Of a stretch of DNA of 64,000 nt, positions 27,275 through 36,444 are shown piece after piece. The position numbers and the translations under genes were made by a program. The DNA comes from Photobacterium lutimaris. Lineage in GTDB: Bacteria; Pseudomonadota; Gammaproteobacteria; Enterobacterales; Vibrionaceae. A model generated the notes under the pieces. That model did no database searches. It was not told the origin of the DNA and was given only the letters and a program-made list of their open reading frames with translations. Each line of letters starts with the position of its first letter. The first letter of the stretch is position 1. The DNA lies in contig NZ_PYMH01000002.1 in assembly GCF_003025555.1 (NCBI RefSeq), positions 124,001 to 188,000 on the forward strand, given 5' to 3'.

Positions 27275-28519
27275 TCATAAGCTTATATTGCTTGCCCCCA
27301 TACTCTGCATATGCAAAATAACGTCTTCAGGCTTAATTGATGGGTCATTAAAGAAGCGAAATAGTTCATTGGTCGCTGCTTTTTCAATCACAGGGCTAAC
27401 AGCCATTGAATCAATCATACTCGGTACAAGGTTGCCCTGCTTTTCAGCTAAGTGAAAGTCCTGATAAGCCTCTATTGTACAAGAGCTAAAGCCTGTTAAC
27501 GATATATTGTAATAAGGCGGAATGGATCCTTTCTGTTTGTTAAAAGCAGATATCAGCTGAGGGTCTGAAATGGATTCGACGATTTGATTTGCCAATTCAG
27601 CATCAAGCCGCGGACTTTTGAATAGCACAAGACTATCCATATTATAGATAAAGCCCGCTTCATTTGCAGGCGTAGGATAACAACCGATGTGGGCTGGAAA
27701 GGTTCCATCCAATGCCATTAGATCCCCGGCAACCCAATCCCCGGTAATTTGAAAAGCACGCTTACCATCAACCAATTGCTGAGTTGCCGAATCCCAGGTT
27801 TGTTTTGTGATATAGGGTAAAACGATCGTACTCACTTGTCGAAACAGGTGAAGCGCTTCCAGCGTTGTCTGGCTTGCAAGCGCTTCTGAGTCAAGTTCAA
27901 TATACGCTTTTTTATAGTATTGCGCTCCTCCTAAACCAAAAGCGATATTTTCAAACAGCTGGACAATCTGCCACGGCTCATTACCGATCGCTAACGGAGC
28001 AACTCCACGTTGCTGGAGGTCAGCAAACACTTCAATCATCTGTTGCCAAGATTCAGGAATAGTGAGCTGATGCCGCTGTAATACTTCACGATTTACCCAC
28101 ATCCAATTTAAGCGATGAAGCGTCACTGGAATAGCGACATAATCGCCATCATAGCGATGAATCTGTCGGGCCATCTTGAATAGGTTTTCATCCCATTTGT
28201 GCTGCTCGGCCGCATCATTAATACCGTGCAAAAAGCCAAGTGCAGCCCAAGACTTTATCGATGGTCCTTCAAGTTGTGCGACATCCGGTGGATTACCGGC
28301 AATAGCACGCGCCTGGAGTATAGACTTTGCAATTTTACCTCCCCCTCCCTCAACGGGAACACTGACCAGATTAAAGCCACTTTTGACCAGCTTATCTTTT
28401 ATAATTTCAACAGAGTTCACTTCACCTTCAGAAGTCCACCAATGAAGAAATTGCACATCCTTTGCAGCGTGTGCGGAAAAAGCAGCCGTCATCAAGCCTG
28501 CAATTAAAAGCTTTTTCAT
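27275..28519 (-). CDS. Sugar-type periplasmic binding protein linked to a two-component system
   Basis: A 414-residue family 1 extracellular solute-binding protein with a signal peptide (cleavage after AFSAHA). The mature start KDVQFLHWWTSEGE is typical of carbohydrate binders. No ABC permease or ATPase gene is nearby. Instead the start overlaps the kinase stop by four bases, so it is the third gene of a regulator-kinase-binding protein operon. The best inference is that it presents a sugar ligand to the kinase, as chitin-binding protein does for ChiS, rather than feeding a transporter. Confidence 0.85.
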   Translation of the reverse strand: MKKLLIAGLMTAAFSAHAAKDVQFLHWWTSEGEVNSVEIIKDKLVKSGFNLVSVPVEGGGGKIAKSILQARAIAGNPPDVAQLEGPSIKSWAALGFLHGINDAAEQHKWDENLFKMARQIHRYDGDYVAIPVTLHRLNWMWVNREVLQRHQLTIPESWQQMIEVFADLQQRGVAPLAIGNEPWQIVQLFENIAFGLGGAQYYKKAYIELDSEALASQTTLEALHLFRQVSTIVLPYITKQTWDSATQQLVDGKRAFQITGDWVAGDLMALDGTFPAHIGCYPTPANEAGFIYNMDSLVLFKSPRLDAELANQIVESISDPQLISAFNKQKGSIPPYYNISLTGFSSCTIEAYQDFHLAEKQGNLVPSMIDSMAVSPVIEKAATNELFRFFNDPSIKPEDVILHMQSMGASNISL

Positions 28520-29955
28520 ACATCTCTCGATAAAAATAATTCCACGACCAATCCCTGCTCTGGATGATTATTCAGTATCAAATCTCCACCATGAGATCGA
28601 GCTATGCTTCTCGAAATCGTTAACCCAAGGCCTGAACCCTCAATGTCTTGCTCATGGCACCTAAAATACGGTTCAAACACCTTTTCTAACAGTTTATTTT
28701 CTATACCAGGACCGTAGTCTCGTATGGCTATAACAAGATAGGAGTCAGAATTTAAAAGAGAAACATCCACTTTCCCACCATACAAAACGGCATTATCAAT
28801 TAAGTTATAAATACAACGCTTTATCGCAACGGGCTTACCAAAATAAAGAGCATTATTGCTGTGAACAAAAGACACGGTAGGTTTGTGTCGGTTGTAATAT
28901 TCAGCGCATTGGATAAGCAGTTTATTGATGTCCACACGTTCTGGCTCTTCATGAATATCTGTTTCGCGAATACACTGTAAGGCCCCTTTCAGTAAGAGGT
29001 CGAACTCATTTAACAACTTCTCAAAGCGCAGCCTTGTATGCTCATCATCTAGCATTTCTGTCCGTAACTTGAGACAAGCAAGCGGTGTTTTTAGATCATG
29101 AGATATTGCACTGAACAACATTTCTCGGTCACGAATATAGGCTCGTACTCTCCGGTTCATCTTGTTGAATGCGTGTACCGTGGCTTGCATCTCGGCACTA
29201 CCTTCCTCTTTGATCTCCTTGACCACTAACTGTGACCCCATCAGCGTTGCCGCCTTCGCCAATGATTTAATAGGACGCAACTCTTTCTGTACGATCCATG
29301 CGGTACACAACATTAATAAGACGGATGTAATACCCAAAAATATAAATTGCCGCTGCTCAATAAACGGTGTTGATAAGCTAGAAAAGGTTACAGGTAAAAC
29401 GGAAGCAATATAGAACCACTCCTGCTCAGACATTTTAATTTGTATGACCATGATAGGAAGATTTAGCTCACCGAGCACCAGACTATACTTAGTCCAGATC
29501 TCCGGCAGTTCATTCAACTTTATACCCGAGTTGAAAACGCGAATATCTTCTCTCTTTGTTATCGCAACACGAATATCTTCAGCTTCAGTCAGTTCAAGCA
29601 ACAACTCTTGTTCGAGTTGACTTACTAGCCAGGGTGTATAACGGTAACTTGAAAGAGTATCGTTTGAGATGAATTTATCATTAATTGAAATGAAGAAGCG
29701 TGTACCGCCTGACTCTCTTAATTGATTGAGAATCAAATGACGATAGTTAACAGGAAGTGACTGAAAGTAACTGTAAGTATCTGATGCTCCTTCCGCGATG
29801 CTCAGAGCAGTCTGCTTGATGTTGGTTTTTTTCTCATTTTCATTTGCTTGATACCAAATTGCCCCTGCAATTAACTCTGCAATGATAATGACAACCAATA
29901 ACGTCGCACCAACACGAAAGGTAATCGACTTAAAAAAAGTAAGATTTTTATTCAT
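28516..29955 (-). CDS. Membrane sensor histidine kinase
   Basis: A 479-residue kinase. Membrane span 1 (about 13-35), a 165-residue periplasmic sensor, span 2 (about 203-222), HAMP linker, HisKA with His286 in FSAISHDLKTP, then HATPase with NLIDNAVLYGG, DYGPGIE and GSGLGLTI. The outer domain is large enough to dock the binding protein encoded directly downstream. The regulator gene precedes it by 6 bp, so the three genes are coupled. Confidence 0.93.
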   Translation of the reverse strand: MNKNLTFFKSITFRVGATLLVVIIIAELIAGAIWYQANENEKKTNIKQTALSIAEGASDTYSYFQSLPVNYRHLILNQLRESGGTRFFISINDKFISNDTLSSYRYTPWLVSQLEQELLLELTEAEDIRVAITKREDIRVFNSGIKLNELPEIWTKYSLVLGELNLPIMVIQIKMSEQEWFYIASVLPVTFSSLSTPFIEQRQFIFLGITSVLLMLCTAWIVQKELRPIKSLAKAATLMGSQLVVKEIKEEGSAEMQATVHAFNKMNRRVRAYIRDREMLFSAISHDLKTPLACLKLRTEMLDDEHTRLRFEKLLNEFDLLLKGALQCIRETDIHEEPERVDINKLLIQCAEYYNRHKPTVSFVHSNNALYFGKPVAIKRCIYNLIDNAVLYGGKVDVSLLNSDSYLVIAIRDYGPGIENKLLEKVFEPYFRCHEQDIEGSGLGLTISRSIARSHGGDLILNNHPEQGLVVELFLSRDV

Positions 29956-29961
29956 TCGTTT

Positions 29962-30666
29962 TTACGACTCAAAAAAGGTATCAACCGCCAACATATACCC
30001 TTTGTTTCTAACCGTGAGAATTATTGATCGATCATGATCGTGGAGATGCTTGCGGAGCCGACTCATTTGCACATCAATCCCCCTTTCCATTGGTTCAACC
30101 TCTCGCCCCCACACCCATTGCGCGATTTCATCTCTACTGAAAATTTGGTTAGGGTTTTGAACGAATAAGCTCAATAAGGAAAAGTCAGCGCCTGATAACT
30201 GCACGGTTTCACCATCAGCATGCACCAATCGCCTTTTTACCGTATCAAAGGTCCAATTTAAAAATCCAACTCTTCTGCTAAATAACGTGCTGCTATTAAA
30301 TTCACTACGCCGCAATAATGCTTTTATTCTTGCTAGTAATTCTCTGGGGCTAAATGTTTTCGTTATATAGTCATCAGCACCGACTTCTAATCCTGTGATG
30401 CGATCGACCTCATCACAAACAGCTGTCAGCATAATAATGGGGACATGTGATTTCAATCGTATTTTACTGCAAAGTGTAAACCCATCCTCTCCAGGAAGCA
30501 TGACATCCAATACAATGAGATGGGGTTCTTGAAGGTTTATCTGTTGCCACATTTCTTCTCCATCAGAAGCAGTAACAACATTAAAACCTGAACGGCTCAA
30601 ATACTCGCTGAGTGCATCTCTAATTTCTTCACTATCATCCACGACGAGTATGTTTTTCTTATCCAT
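29962..30666 (-). CDS. OmpR-family response regulator
   Basis: A 234-residue response regulator. The receiver holds Asp54 in LIVLDVMLPGEDG and a KTFSPRELLARI segment, where the conserved lysine precedes TF rather than the usual KP. A C-terminal winged-helix DNA-binding domain follows (RDEIAQWVWGREVEPMERGID and VRNKGYML). It heads the operon with the kinase and the binding protein; inverted repeats just upstream are candidate binding sites. Confidence 0.93.
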   Translation of the reverse strand: MDKKNILVVDDSEEIRDALSEYLSRSGFNVVTASDGEEMWQQINLQEPHLIVLDVMLPGEDGFTLCSKIRLKSHVPIIMLTAVCDEVDRITGLEVGADDYITKTFSPRELLARIKALLRRSEFNSSTLFSRRVGFLNWTFDTVKRRLVHADGETVQLSGADFSLLSLFVQNPNQIFSRDEIAQWVWGREVEPMERGIDVQMSRLRKHLHDHDRSIILTVRNKGYMLAVDTFFES

Positions 30667-30704
30667 AAGAAGCCCTATAAAATACTACCGTCATAGTTAT
30701 ATGT

Positions 30705-30740
30705 TTAATTAACAAACAGGGCAAGCTCTTTGTTAATTAA
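30705..30740. promoter_or_regulatory. Large inverted repeat in the regulator/PIG-L divergent promoter
   Basis: Perfect 12-bp arms TTAATTAACAAA (30705-30716) and TTTGTTAATTAA (30729-30740), 12-base spacer, 38 bp upstream of the response regulator start. Each arm contains GTTAATTA on one strand, which also resembles an ArcA core. Likely an operator. Confidence 0.55.
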
Positions 30741-30765
30741 TTGGATCTTGATATCGACTTACGGC

Positions 30766-30787
30766 TTTGTAAGGCTCTTGTTACAAA
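30766..30787. promoter_or_regulatory. Second inverted repeat in the same promoter
   Basis: TTTGTAA-N8-TTACAAA, 25 bp from the larger repeat and sharing its TTTGT/ACAAA edge. It is placed nearer the PIG-L gene. Confidence 0.45.
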
Positions 30788-30914
30788 CGAGTAACCATAA
30801 ATTACTTAGCAAAGGGAATATATTGCTAAAGTTGTCACCGAAATAAATCATAAACATTTATTTCTTACGTTAGTACCGCCCTTCAACGTTTTTATATCAA
30901 TTAGGATGTGACAT

Positions 30915-31838
30915 ATGAAGATAGGAATGACCCCGGTCAAAGCAACCGCTACTGTAATTGCACTTGCCATCGCACCGTGTATTGTCAGCGCGCAATCTTA
31001 TTCGACGATATCAGAACAGAACATCTATTTCCTAAGCCCCCATCCTGATGACATACTGCTTACATTCGGTGGGCTCATTAGCAAAATGGCCAATGAAGGC
31101 AGTCTAGAGCACAAAACGAATGTAACTGAAGTATTCTTTAGCCTATCTAATTATTCGACAAATCATCTAGATATTCTCACGAATAAGCGTGTGCTTGATA
31201 TCACGAAAATGCGATTTAATGAGGACTTTAGTGCCCATACTGAAATGTTTGGCCATTGGGATAATTTCCGTTATAAAACAGCAGGCTTTTATGATGCACC
31301 TTTACGCCTGTATGAAGGCTCGCCGACGGCTGGTGGCGGTCCTGCTGGCTCATTTGCTGATTTTAGGCAAGCTGAGATTGATGTATACAACCGAATTGCC
31401 GCAGATATCACGCCAATCTTAAAACAACCCGACTGTGCTGCATTTGTACTTCTTGCCAACGGATCACACATTGATCATTTTATTGTTCGTGAAGCAGTGA
31501 TGAAAGCAGCCTATCAATTAGGTGATGAAGCGAAGTGTCAGATTTATTTCGGTGAAGACCAACCTTATACAGGCGCTAATCCCGATAAAGCACAAGATGA
31601 GTTAAATACAATTAAAGCAAGGTTGCCGCATAACGCTATATCAAAAGTTTCGTACTGGTATGATAAAGATTATAAGTTAGATTTATTCAAGAAATACTAT
31701 TTAAGCCAGTATGATGTGGCATATATACCTCCACTCAATAATGCAGAGTTTGAAAATATCTATAAGTGGGACAAATCAACGTATAGGGATTTACAAAAAC
31801 ATCAGCTGTGTAATTTTGATTATTGCGCACTTAGGTAA
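30915..31838 (+). CDS. Secreted PIG-L (LmbE-like) deacetylase
   Basis: A 307-residue protein with a signal peptide ending at IVSA. The zinc-binding motif HPDD is at 43-46, and SHIDH at 184-188 supplies the third ligand, so the PIG-L/LmbE N-acetylglucosamine deacetylase fold is very likely. Most PIG-L enzymes are cytoplasmic; export here suggests an extracytoplasmic amino sugar or oligosaccharide substrate. Two cysteines near the end (LCNFDYC) may form a disulfide. It diverges from the regulator-kinase-binding protein operon, its probable controller. Confidence 0.83.
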   Translation: MKIGMTPVKATATVIALAIAPCIVSAQSYSTISEQNIYFLSPHPDDILLTFGGLISKMANEGSLEHKTNVTEVFFSLSNYSTNHLDILTNKRVLDITKMRFNEDFSAHTEMFGHWDNFRYKTAGFYDAPLRLYEGSPTAGGGPAGSFADFRQAEIDVYNRIAADITPILKQPDCAAFVLLANGSHIDHFIVREAVMKAAYQLGDEAKCQIYFGEDQPYTGANPDKAQDELNTIKARLPHNAISKVSYWYDKDYKLDLFKKYYLSQYDVAYIPPLNNAEFENIYKWDKSTYRDLQKHQLCNFDYCALR

Positions 31839-31857
31839 GTATTTTAAATCCATAAAA

Positions 31858-31889
31858 TAAAACCCGGGTTGATATTCACTCGGGTTTTA
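31858..31889. terminator. Bidirectional terminator
   Basis: AAACCCG / CGGGTTT with a 14-base loop and flanking A/T runs, between the PIG-L gene and the convergent DUF2987 gene. Confidence 0.75.
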
Positions 31890-31900
31890 CTCTTCTTAAA

Positions 31901-32509
31901 TTAGCCTCGCGGAACCCAAGGCGTTACTTTTACCGTTGGTTGATGAAAGTTAACGGTTTCGCCATCTGCGAGTGATGAAAGCCTGATCACCTTGGTGTCA
32001 CCATCATTAAAATGTACCACTACGCCTTCAACATCCGGCATAAACCAGTCAGAGAACATACCGCCAAGAGCAGACAGTAACTCGTTCATCTGTGGTACCA
32101 GTTCAGCGATGTCAGTTTGCGTAATAGCCGTGCCGTAATCTTTCTTGGCAATGACCTGCATGGACACATCGCAAGTAATGCCATCATCAATCACGAAAGT
32201 CACATCGGGGTTAGCCTGGCGTAAGTTGCTATCAACCGGCACAGTTAGTTCATTGTTTTCTGGAATCACTAGCTCTTCAAAATGCTTGTCTTTGCGCATT
32301 GATCCTTTATGGATATGACAGACGCTGCCATCTTGCTGGTTCAATAAAAACAGGGCGATTTTCACATCATCATGCCCTTCTTTTACGTTTTGCTTGAGCT
32401 TGCTGTAAAGTGTGCTGTATCGCATTTCTATGTTCTGTGCTGCTGCATCCTGAGCATAGAGCGAACTGCTGGCAAACAAGCCAGCTAACAGCCAATAGGT
32501 CAACTTCAT
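31901..32509 (-). CDS. Periplasmic DUF2987-type protein
   Basis: A 202-residue protein with a signal peptide cleaved after SSLYA. The mature part (IEMRYSTLYSKLKQNV, VCHIHKGSM, FVIDDGITCDVSMQV) resembles the DUF2987 family of Vibrio and relatives (recall). Two cysteines could pair. It starts 3 bp after the Bax-like gene stop, so the two are one operon. Function unknown. Confidence 0.75.
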   Translation of the reverse strand: MKLTYWLLAGLFASSSLYAQDAAAQNIEMRYSTLYSKLKQNVKEGHDDVKIALFLLNQQDGSVCHIHKGSMRKDKHFEELVIPENNELTVPVDSNLRQANPDVTFVIDDGITCDVSMQVIAKKDYGTAITQTDIAELVPQMNELLSALGGMFSDWFMPDVEGVVVHFNDGDTKVIRLSSLADGETVNFHQPTVKVTPWVPRG

Positions 32510-32512
32510 CCT

Positions 32513-33301
32513 TTATCCTTGGCGCCAATATTGCTTGTTGTGCCTGATCATTGTTTGAATTTCATCAACATAAGCCTGACCACGCTCTGAGTAACGGCTT
32601 AGTCCTTCTGCCAATTTTGTGCCTTCTACTATATCACCGTCTATACGCTGTGCAGAGCGTATATCTCGTAAGTCTTGATAGGCCCGATTAGTATTCACAT
32701 TCATGAAGTACGCTTGCACTGACAGATAAGGCGAGGCGAATACCGCCACTTCATGGCTGGCGCCATCATTTCGTGCATTAGGGACCAAACCGCAGCCCTT
32801 ACGATAACACCATTGACCGAAATAGTTGTTTCCTTCCACAGCAAAGCGTGACGTTCCCCACCCTGATTCATTGGCCGCTTGGCTCAGTACAAGAGATTCC
32901 GGGATCACATCAACGCGATTAAGCATTGCTGCTAACCATTCTGATGTCATGCCACTATCATTCAGAGGCACTTTATAGGCGTCAGAGAGTTTCTCCGCAT
33001 AGGTTTTTTGATTGGTTGAGAGCAATTCACCGGCATGGACTGGAGATTGAATTAACTCTAAAAACTGGCGCTCTTTTGCTACCCGTTGATTTTCATGTTC
33101 AACGGCCGGGCGTAGAAAGTCGAAAAAGGCCGCTTTCTTCTGGCCAACATCGGTTATTTTCGAGAAGTCTGGCTTGGTACTTTGTGATGAGGCCAATAAG
33201 GCCTCATCGTTAGCGCTTTGGGAAGGGATTTCACCACATGCTGTCAATCCACTGACTAGTGCAATTATGGCAACTTTACTGGTTGTTATCTTTTTTATCA
33301 C
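32513..33301 (-). CDS. Bax-like lipoprotein glucosaminidase
   Basis: A 262-residue protein with lipobox LTAC (signal ...VSGLTACGE). The glucosaminidase domain is visible as SLVLSQAANESGWGTSRFA, with the catalytic glutamate in NESGWG, then GNNYFGQWCY and the C-terminal YFMNVNTNRAYQDLR. It probably cleaves peptidoglycan glycans at the cell envelope. It overlaps the upstream membrane-protein gene by four bases. Confidence 0.87.
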   Translation of the reverse strand: MIKKITTSKVAIIALVSGLTACGEIPSQSANDEALLASSQSTKPDFSKITDVGQKKAAFFDFLRPAVEHENQRVAKERQFLELIQSPVHAGELLSTNQKTYAEKLSDAYKVPLNDSGMTSEWLAAMLNRVDVIPESLVLSQAANESGWGTSRFAVEGNNYFGQWCYRKGCGLVPNARNDGASHEVAVFASPYLSVQAYFMNVNTNRAYQDLRDIRSAQRIDGDIVEGTKLAEGLSRYSERGQAYVDEIQTMIRHNKQYWRQG

Positions 33302-34098
33302 GCGTCAAAAACCTTTGAGTCCCCCTGCTGATCTTGGTCGCTATCATTTTGGCCTTTTTGTACGGTAGAAACGTGTAGAGAAACACCGAAAAGGTTACGG
33401 TAGATAATGGCTTTCACATTAAAGAAGAACGGAATTGTCCAAATCAAGCCAATACCAGCAGTGGCAAATGAAATAATAAACATCGTTAGGATGACAATGA
33501 AAATAGCTGTCATCGGCAGTAGTTTACGCAAAGTTGCCACAAGTGAAAACTGTATTGCTTTCAATGGTGATAAACGTTTTTCACAAACCAACATAATCGC
33601 TAGGCTAAAGCCCATGGAAAGAAGCATACCCAGAATTGGGAAGATAGCGTTGGCGATGCCTTGTAGGGAAGCGCTGAGTAAAACAGTAATGACAGAAGCA
33701 ATAGCAAAAGGAAAACCTTTCACCAAGTAACTTGGCTTACTTGGTAGACCGACCGCATGGTTGAGTGCCATCAAGCTGACGCCAGCCAATAATGGGGCAC
33801 TTAATACATCAGACCAAAAGTTAGCCATGTATCCTGCTTCAATCACTGAGGCTGTCATTTCGCCGCCAGTAATCACTGCGTCAAAAAATACCGTTGCACT
33901 TCCCAGTTGTACTTGTAGACCAACTAAAAGCAGCGCAACCTGCGCCAGAAACAAACCAATAACCGCAGGCAAGAACGTCAGAAAATTCTTGGCCGTGATT
34001 TTCCAGGCTTCTTGAAGCACGGACAGTGATTGAAGGTCACTCTCACCTTTCAATGCTCTTTCGATTGAACCGCCAACTTGGATTGTTTTGTTATTCAT
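33298..34098 (-). CDS. Polytopic inner membrane protein, YciC-like
   Basis: A 266-residue protein with about six membrane segments (for example FLPAVIGLFLAQVALLLVG, ITVLLSASLQGIANAIFP and TAIFIVILTMFIISFATAG). The cytoplasmic N and C termini are polar. It resembles YciC/BPSS1780-type proteins of unknown role, at low certainty. First gene of the operon with the Bax-like and DUF2987 genes, suggesting an envelope function. Confidence 0.75.
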   Translation of the reverse strand: MNNKTIQVGGSIERALKGESDLQSLSVLQEAWKITAKNFLTFLPAVIGLFLAQVALLLVGLQVQLGSATVFFDAVITGGEMTASVIEAGYMANFWSDVLSAPLLAGVSLMALNHAVGLPSKPSYLVKGFPFAIASVITVLLSASLQGIANAIFPILGMLLSMGFSLAIMLVCEKRLSPLKAIQFSLVATLRKLLPMTAIFIVILTMFIISFATAGIGLIWTIPFFFNVKAIIYRNLFGVSLHVSTVQKGQNDSDQDQQGDSKVFDA

Positions 34099-34326
34099 TT
34101 GTATTTCACTAACTATTACACACTAGGCCCGTGATTGTACGCTAGTTCAGCACGATAGAGAAACATTGAGACAAAAAGCAGTTTTTCTATTCAGCTTCAG
34201 ATTTTGCTGGCGAATTAGCCAGCCAGCCTTAATACACTATGATTAATAGGTTATACCGACGGCAAGTAACTGCTTTGGTATTGATTTTAAAGATAATTAT
34301 ATCAAAGCGAGAACCATACATCTTAG

Positions 34327-34338
34327 GTGTTATAACAC
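34327..34338. promoter_or_regulatory. Perfect palindrome in the pot promoter
   Basis: GTGTTATAACAC, 117 bp upstream of potA in a gene-free 356-bp region. Likely a dimeric repressor site; the protein is unknown. Confidence 0.4.
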
Positions 34339-34398
34339 AGCGATATACGAGTATGAAAATAGTCTAAAAAATTGGAAAAAAACGCTTTGAATTACGCG

Positions 34399-34454
34399 TT
34401 TAGGGGACTATTATGCGCCCCCTAAATTCAACCTAATAGTTGGGGGGATTACCT
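34399..34454 (+). promoter_or_regulatory. Structured potA leader with possible RBS switch
   Basis: TTTAGGGG (34399-34406) pairs with CCCCTAAA (34419-34426). The same C run (34418-34422) could instead pair with the potA ribosome site GGGGGG (34442-34447), giving two exclusive folds. CCCC at 34461-34464, inside the coding start, could also mask the site. A translational switch is inferred, not shown. Confidence 0.4.
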
Positions 34455-35603
34455 ATGAAACCCCTAGGTGGAGATCTCGTAGAATTGAACGCTGCAGAAA
34501 CAACTAAAGCACCGGTGATTCAGCTTAAAGGGCTGAGCAAAAGCTTCGATGGCAAGCAAATTATCACTGGTCTCGATCTGAATGTGAACGATGGTGAATT
34601 CCTTACCATTCTTGGCCCTTCTGGCTGTGGTAAAACAACAGTACTCCGACTTATCGCCGGCTTTGAAAATGCCGATGCGGGGCAAGTTGTTATTGCTGGT
34701 AAAGATGTAACGAGCATTCCAGCCGAACAGCGAAATGTGAATACTGTCTTTCAAAGTTATGCGCTTTTCCCGCACATGACGGTGTTTGAAAATGTTGCCT
34801 TCGGCCTGCGCATGCAGAAAGTGGCTGAGAGTGAGATTGAACCGCGCGTTATGGACGCGCTGCGTATGGTGCAACTAGAACAATTTGCGCCACGTAAACC
34901 TCACCAACTTTCTGGCGGTCAGCAGCAGCGTGTTGCAATCGCACGTGCTGTTGTAAATAAGCCAAAAGTACTGTTGCTGGATGAATCCCTGTCTGCGTTA
35001 GACTATAAACTTCGCAAACAGATGCAGATCGAGCTTAAGCAATTGCAGCGTAAACTGGGCATTACGTTTATTTTCGTCACGCACGATCAGGAAGAAGCCC
35101 TCTCAATGTCAGACCGTATCATTGTTATGCGTTCTGGTAACGTTGAGCAGGATGGGTCCCCTCGTGAGATTTACGAAGAGCCAGAAAACCTATTTGTTGC
35201 TCGCTTCATCGGTGAAATCAACGTGTTTGATGCCGTTGTCAAAGAACGCCTAGACGAAACACGTGTATTGGCGAATGTTGAAGGCCGCCCTTCAATGATC
35301 CATTGCAAATTACCGGTTAGCGCGGGTGACAAAGTTAAAGTGTTGCTGCGTCCTGAAGATATCCGCTTGGAAGAAATCAATAATGGTGACGAAGCTCAAG
35401 GCATTATTGGTTATATCCGTGAGCGTACCTATAAGGGTATGACACTTGACTCGGTGGTTGAGCTGGAGACGGGAACGTCTGTCATGGTAAGTGAATTCTT
35501 CAACGAAGATGATCCTGATGTAGACCACACTCTAGATCAAAAAGTTGCGATTACTTGGGTTGAAAGCTGGGAAGTGGTGCTGGCAGATGAACAAGAAGCT
35601 TAA
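34455..35603 (+). CDS. potA: Spermidine/putrescine ABC transporter ATPase
   Basis: A 382-residue ABC ATPase. Walker A is GPSGCGKTT, signature [14 protein letters not shown], Walker [13 protein letters not shown], and the switch histidine follows in [12 protein letters not shown]-terminal TOBE-like regulatory domain extends from about residue 260. Start 34455 is chosen because the GGGGGG ribosome site precedes it. Powers polyamine import with PotB and PotC. Confidence 0.95.
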   Translation: MKPLGGDLVELNAAETTKAPVIQLKGLSKSFDGKQIITGLDLNVNDGEFLTILGPSGCGKTTVLRLIAGFENADAGQVVIAGKDVTSIPAEQRNVNTVFQSYALFPHMTVFENVAFGLRMQKVAESEIEPRVMDALRMVQLEQFAPRKPHQLSGGQQQRVAIARAVVNKPKVLLLDESLSALDYKLRKQMQIELKQLQRKLGITFIFVTHDQEEALSMSDRIIVMRSGNVEQDGSPREIYEEPENLFVARFIGEINVFDAVVKERLDETRVLANVEGRPSMIHCKLPVSAGDKVKVLLRPEDIRLEEINNGDEAQGIIGYIRERTYKGMTLDSVVELETGTSVMVSEFFNEDDPDVDHTLDQKVAITWVESWEVVLADEQEA

Positions 35604-36444
35604 TCTTCAAAACATCATCATAACCATCATTGTTAGTTGGCTATTGCTGTTTGTCTTTATGCCAAACCTGATGATCATCGGTACCAGTTTCCTGACCCGA
35701 GATGATGCAAACCTGATTGAAATGACCTTTACGTTGGACAACTACATCCGGTTGTTTGACCCGCTGTATGCCAAGGTCATGATGCATTCGTTTTACATGG
35801 CGCTGGTGGCCACCCTGCTCTGCTTGGTGATTGGCTACCCGTTTGCCTATGCGATTGCAAAGATGCCTGAAAAGTGGCGTCCATTCATGCTGTTTTTGGT
35901 GATTGTACCATTTTGGACCAACTCGTTGATCCGAACTTACGGCCTCAAGATCATGCTAGGTACTCGCGGTATTCTTAATAATACCTTGCTGTATCTCGAC
36001 ATTATCGATAAGCCAATTCGGATCATGTATACCGAATATGCGGTCATGGTTGGTCTTGTGTACATTCTTTTACCGTTTATGGTACTTCCACTGTACTCGG
36101 CTATTGAGAAGCTGGACTACAACTACATTGAAGCGGCGCGAGATTTGGGTGCGAACAAGTTCCAAACATTCGTGAAAGTGATTTTTCCACTGACAATGCC
36201 AGGCATTATTGCTGGCTGTCTACTGGTCCTATTGCCTGCCCTAGGCATGTTCTATGTGTCTGACCTTCTTGGTGGCGCAAAGAACCTGCTTATCGGTAAC
36301 GTGATTAAGAGCCAGGTATTGAACGCCCGTGATTGGCCGTTCGGTGCTGCAACCAGTATCGCATTGACCATCGCTATGGCAGTCATGCTGTACGCCTACT
36401 ACCGTGCCGGCAAGTTGCTAAACCGTAAAGTGGAGCTTGAATAA
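35587..36444 (+). CDS. potB: Spermidine/putrescine permease PotB
   Basis: A 285-residue inner membrane permease with about six spans. The EAA loop that docks PotA is [16 protein letters not shown]. The start at 35587 (MNKKLNLQN) overlaps the end of potA by 17 bases; the stop overlaps potC by one base (TAATG). Confidence 0.95.
   Translation: MNKKLNLQNIIITIIVSWLLLFVFMPNLMIIGTSFLTRDDANLIEMTFTLDNYIRLFDPLYAKVMMHSFYMALVATLLCLVIGYPFAYAIAKMPEKWRPFMLFLVIVPFWTNSLIRTYGLKIMLGTRGILNNTLLYLDIIDKPIRIMYTEYAVMVGLVYILLPFMVLPLYSAIEKLDYNYIEAARDLGANKFQTFVKVIFPLTMPGIIAGCLLVLLPALGMFYVSDLLGGAKNLLIGNVIKSQVLNARDWPFGAATSIALTIAMAVMLYAYYRAGKLLNRKVELE

Noticed and set aside
27275-28519. Assigning the sugar-binding protein to an ABC importer
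   Set aside because: No permease or ATPase gene is nearby and the gene is coupled to a sensor kinase.
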